In this document: piece by piece, positions 5,088 through 6,682 of the stretch
How the letters are laid out: the number at the start of each line of letters is the position of its first letter
How positions within the stretch are numbered: the stretch's first letter is position 1
Assembly (NCBI GenBank): GCA_046765875.1
Contig: JBKPSJ010000181.1
Location: 1-6,682 of the forward strand
Direction: 5' to 3'
Source: DASRHY01 sp046765875
Lineage (GTDB): Bacteria > Actinomycetota > Actinomycetes > Propionibacteriales > Kribbellaceae
Length of the DNA: 6,682 bases
Position numbers and translations under genes: made by a program
The notes under the pieces: generated by a model
Told to the model about the DNA's origin: nothing
The model's input: the letters and a program-made list of their open reading frames with translations, nothing else
Database searches by the model: none

Positions 5088-6682
5088 GTGCTGCCCGGGA
5101 TCCGGCGGCTCGGCCGGGCACGCACCGATCTGATCGCCGGGGTCACCGTCGCGGCATACCTGGTCCCGCAGGTGATGGCGTACGCCCAGGTCGCGGGCCT
5201 TCCGCCGGTGGCCGGGCTGTGGGCATCGCTCGGCCCGCTGGCGGTGTACGCGTGGCTCGGCTCCTCCAAGCGGCTGTCGGCCGGGCCGGAGTCGACGACC
5301 GCGCTGCTGACGGCGACGAGCATCGGGCCACTCGCGGCGGGCGATCCGCACCGGTACGCCGCACTGGCGGCCGCGCTGGCCCTCGTCGTCGGAGTGATCT
5401 GCCTGCTCGGCCGGCTGGCCCGGCTCGGGTTCCTCGCCGATCTGCTGTCGCGTCCGGTGCTGACCGGGTACATGGCCGGGATCGCGGTGATCATGATCGC
5501 CGGGCAGCTCGGCCGGGTGACCGGCATACCCGTGGCCGGCGAGTCACCGGTGGCCGAGATCAGGTACGCCATCACACATCTGAGCGAGATCGACCCGCAG
5601 ACGGCCGTGCTGTCCGCCTCCGTACTGGTCTTTCTGCTGCTGGCCGCACGCCTGGCCGCGTGGTTTCCCGGACCGCTCGCTGCGATGCTGCTCGCGACGG
5701 CGGTCGTCGCCGTCTTCGACATCGACGTCGGCACCGTGGGCGCCATTCCCGCTGGGCTGCCGACGCCGGCGATCCCGGACGTGACCAGCAGTGACCTGGT
5801 CCAACTGCTGCTGCCCGCGGTCGGCCTGACCATCGTCGGGTACACCGACACAGTCCTCACCGCGCGGGCGTTCGCCGGCCGGCGGCACGAGCCGGTCGAC
5901 GCCAACACCGAGTTGCTCGCGCTCGGCGCCTGCAACATCAGCGCCGGTATCCTGCAGGGCTTCCCCATCAGCAGCAGCGGCAGCCGGACCGCGATCGCCG
6001 ACTCCCTGGAAGCCCGCAGCCAGCTCTACTCGGTCGTCGCCCTCGGCACCGTCCTGGTGGCGATCTTCCTCGGCCGGGATCTGCTGGCGGCGTTTCCGAC
6101 CGCGGCGCTCGGCGCCGTCGTCGTCTACGCCGCACTCCGGCTCATAGAGATCGGCGAACTGCGCCGGATCGGACATTTCCGCCTCAGCGAGCTGACGCTC
6201 TCCCTCGCCACCGTCGCCGGTGTCCTCGCGTTCGGCGTCCTGTACGGCGTCCTGGTCGCGCTGGCGCTGTCGATCCTTGACATGCTTCGGCGGGTGGCAC
6301 GGCCACATGACGGCATCCTCGGCTATGCGCCCGGCGTACCTGGGATGCACGACGTCGACGACTACCCCGACGCAAAACCCGTTCCGGGCCTAGTCGTGTA
6401 CCGCTACGACTCCCCGCTCTTCTTCGCGAACGCCGAGAACTTCCGCCAGCGCGCCCTTGCCGCCGTCGCCGACGCGACCGGGCCGGTCGAGTGGCTGCTG
6501 CTCAACACCGAGGCGAACATCCAGGTCGACATCACCGCCGTCGACGCACTCGACAACCTGCTCGACGAGCTCGCCGACCGTGGCGTGGTCCTGGCCCTGA
6601 CCCGGGTCAAGCAGGACGTCCGAGACGCCCTGGAGCCGTCCGGGATACTGGACCGGATCGGACGCGATCGCGTCTTCTACAC
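5088..6682 (+). CDS. SulP-family anion transporter with STAS domain, 3' end missing
   Basis: Open from GTG 5088 to the window edge: 531 codons plus two bases, no stop. Residues about 13-415 are a multi-helix membrane domain with SulP hallmarks: VPQVMAYAQVAGLPPVAGLW (26-45) in helix 1 and beyond, SRPVLTGYMAG from residue 121, and N273-T-E-L-L-A-L-G with the following GFPISSSGSRTAI stretch. From about residue 434 a cytoplasmic STAS domain begins (VVYRYDSPLFFANAENF), with D481-I-T483 at the position where many STAS domains carry a D-S/T pair. Full-length relatives run about 550-570 residues, so little is missing. SulP proteins move sulfate, bicarbonate or other anions across the cytoplasmic membrane; the substrate cannot be read from the sequence. 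The N-terminus is short for the family, so translation could begin further upstream. The gene is coupled to USP3, which may act as its regulator (inference). Confidence 0.92.
   Translation, partial: MLPGIRRLGRARTDLIAGVTVAAYLVPQVMAYAQVAGLPPVAGLWASLGPLAVYAWLGSSKRLSAGPESTTALLTATSIGPLAAGDPHRYAALAAALALVVGVICLLGRLARLGFLADLLSRPVLTGYMAGIAVIMIAGQLGRVTGIPVAGESPVAEIRYAITHLSEIDPQTAVLSASVLVFLLLAARLAAWFPGPLAAMLLATAVVAVFDIDVGTVGAIPAGLPTPAIPDVTSSDLVQLLLPAVGLTIVGYTDTVLTARAFAGRRHEPVDANTELLALGACNISAGILQGFPISSSGSRTAIADSLEARSQLYSVVALGTVLVAIFLGRDLLAAFPTAALGAVVVYAALRLIEIGELRRIGHFRLSELTLSLATVAGVLAFGVLYGVLVALALSILDMLRRVARPHDGILGYAPGVPGMHDVDDYPDAKPVPGLVVYRYDSPLFFANAENFRQRALAAVADATGPVEWLLLNTEANIQVDITAVDALDNLLDELADRGVVLALTRVKQDVRDALEPSGILDRIGRDRVFY

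Noticed and set aside
4913..5968. Long minus-strand open frame (351 codons) opposite the SulP gene and the end of USP3
   Set aside because: It lies antisense to a clearly recognised SulP membrane domain, is rich in Ser/Ala/Thr/Arg as expected from a GC-rich complement, and shows no family motifs.
5544..6350. Minus-strand open frame (268 codons) opposite SulP
   Set aside because: The product is extremely rich in Asp, Glu, Gln, Arg and Gly, the typical antisense image of hydrophobic GC-rich coding sequence. SulP motifs on the plus strand explain the region.

Overview
The window looks like chromosomal DNA from a high-GC actinobacterium (Actinomycetota). The base composition is strongly GC-rich, codon third positions are almost all G or C, and the gene content (tandem universal stress proteins around a DevS/DosT-type sensor kinase) is typical of the dormancy/hypoxia regions of mycobacteria and streptomycetes. 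Genus cannot be fixed from this sequence. No RNA genes, CRISPR arrays, insertion sequences or phage genes were seen.

Layout. About 1-240 is poor in recognisable coding sequence and holds at most a short unidentified reading frame on the minus strand. About 219-437 (+) is the C-terminal end of a DoxX-family membrane protein whose upstream part is not recognisable in frame, so it is probably a decayed or frameshifted gene. 448-1323 (+) is a tandem-domain universal stress protein (USP1). Converging on it is a minus-strand unit, USP2 (3988-3191) followed by a DevS/DosT-like GAF-GAF-HisKA_3-HATPase sensor kinase (3094-1340). A 201-base divergent intergenic region (3989-4189) carries several inverted repeats, including one close to the DevR/DosR box. 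It separates this unit from a plus-strand unit, USP3 (4190-5077) followed 10 bases later by a SulP-family anion transporter with a C-terminal STAS domain (5088 to the window end, 3' end missing).

How the genes may work together (inference). The kinase keeps, at identical residue numbers, the proximal heme histidine (H149) and distal tyrosine (Y171) of Mycobacterium tuberculosis DevS, so it is a good candidate for a heme-based oxygen/NO/CO or redox sensor. In M. tuberculosis a USP gene (Rv3134c) heads the devR-devS operon and USPs are prominent DevR targets; here a USP directly precedes the kinase but no DevR-type regulator lies between them. The DosR-like palindrome between the divergent units suggests that the cognate regulator, encoded elsewhere, controls both. 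The three USPs show a graded loss of the ATP-binding motif (two intact domains in USP2, one in USP1, none in USP3), which suggests different jobs. The non-nucleotide-binding USP3 is tightly coupled to the SulP transporter.
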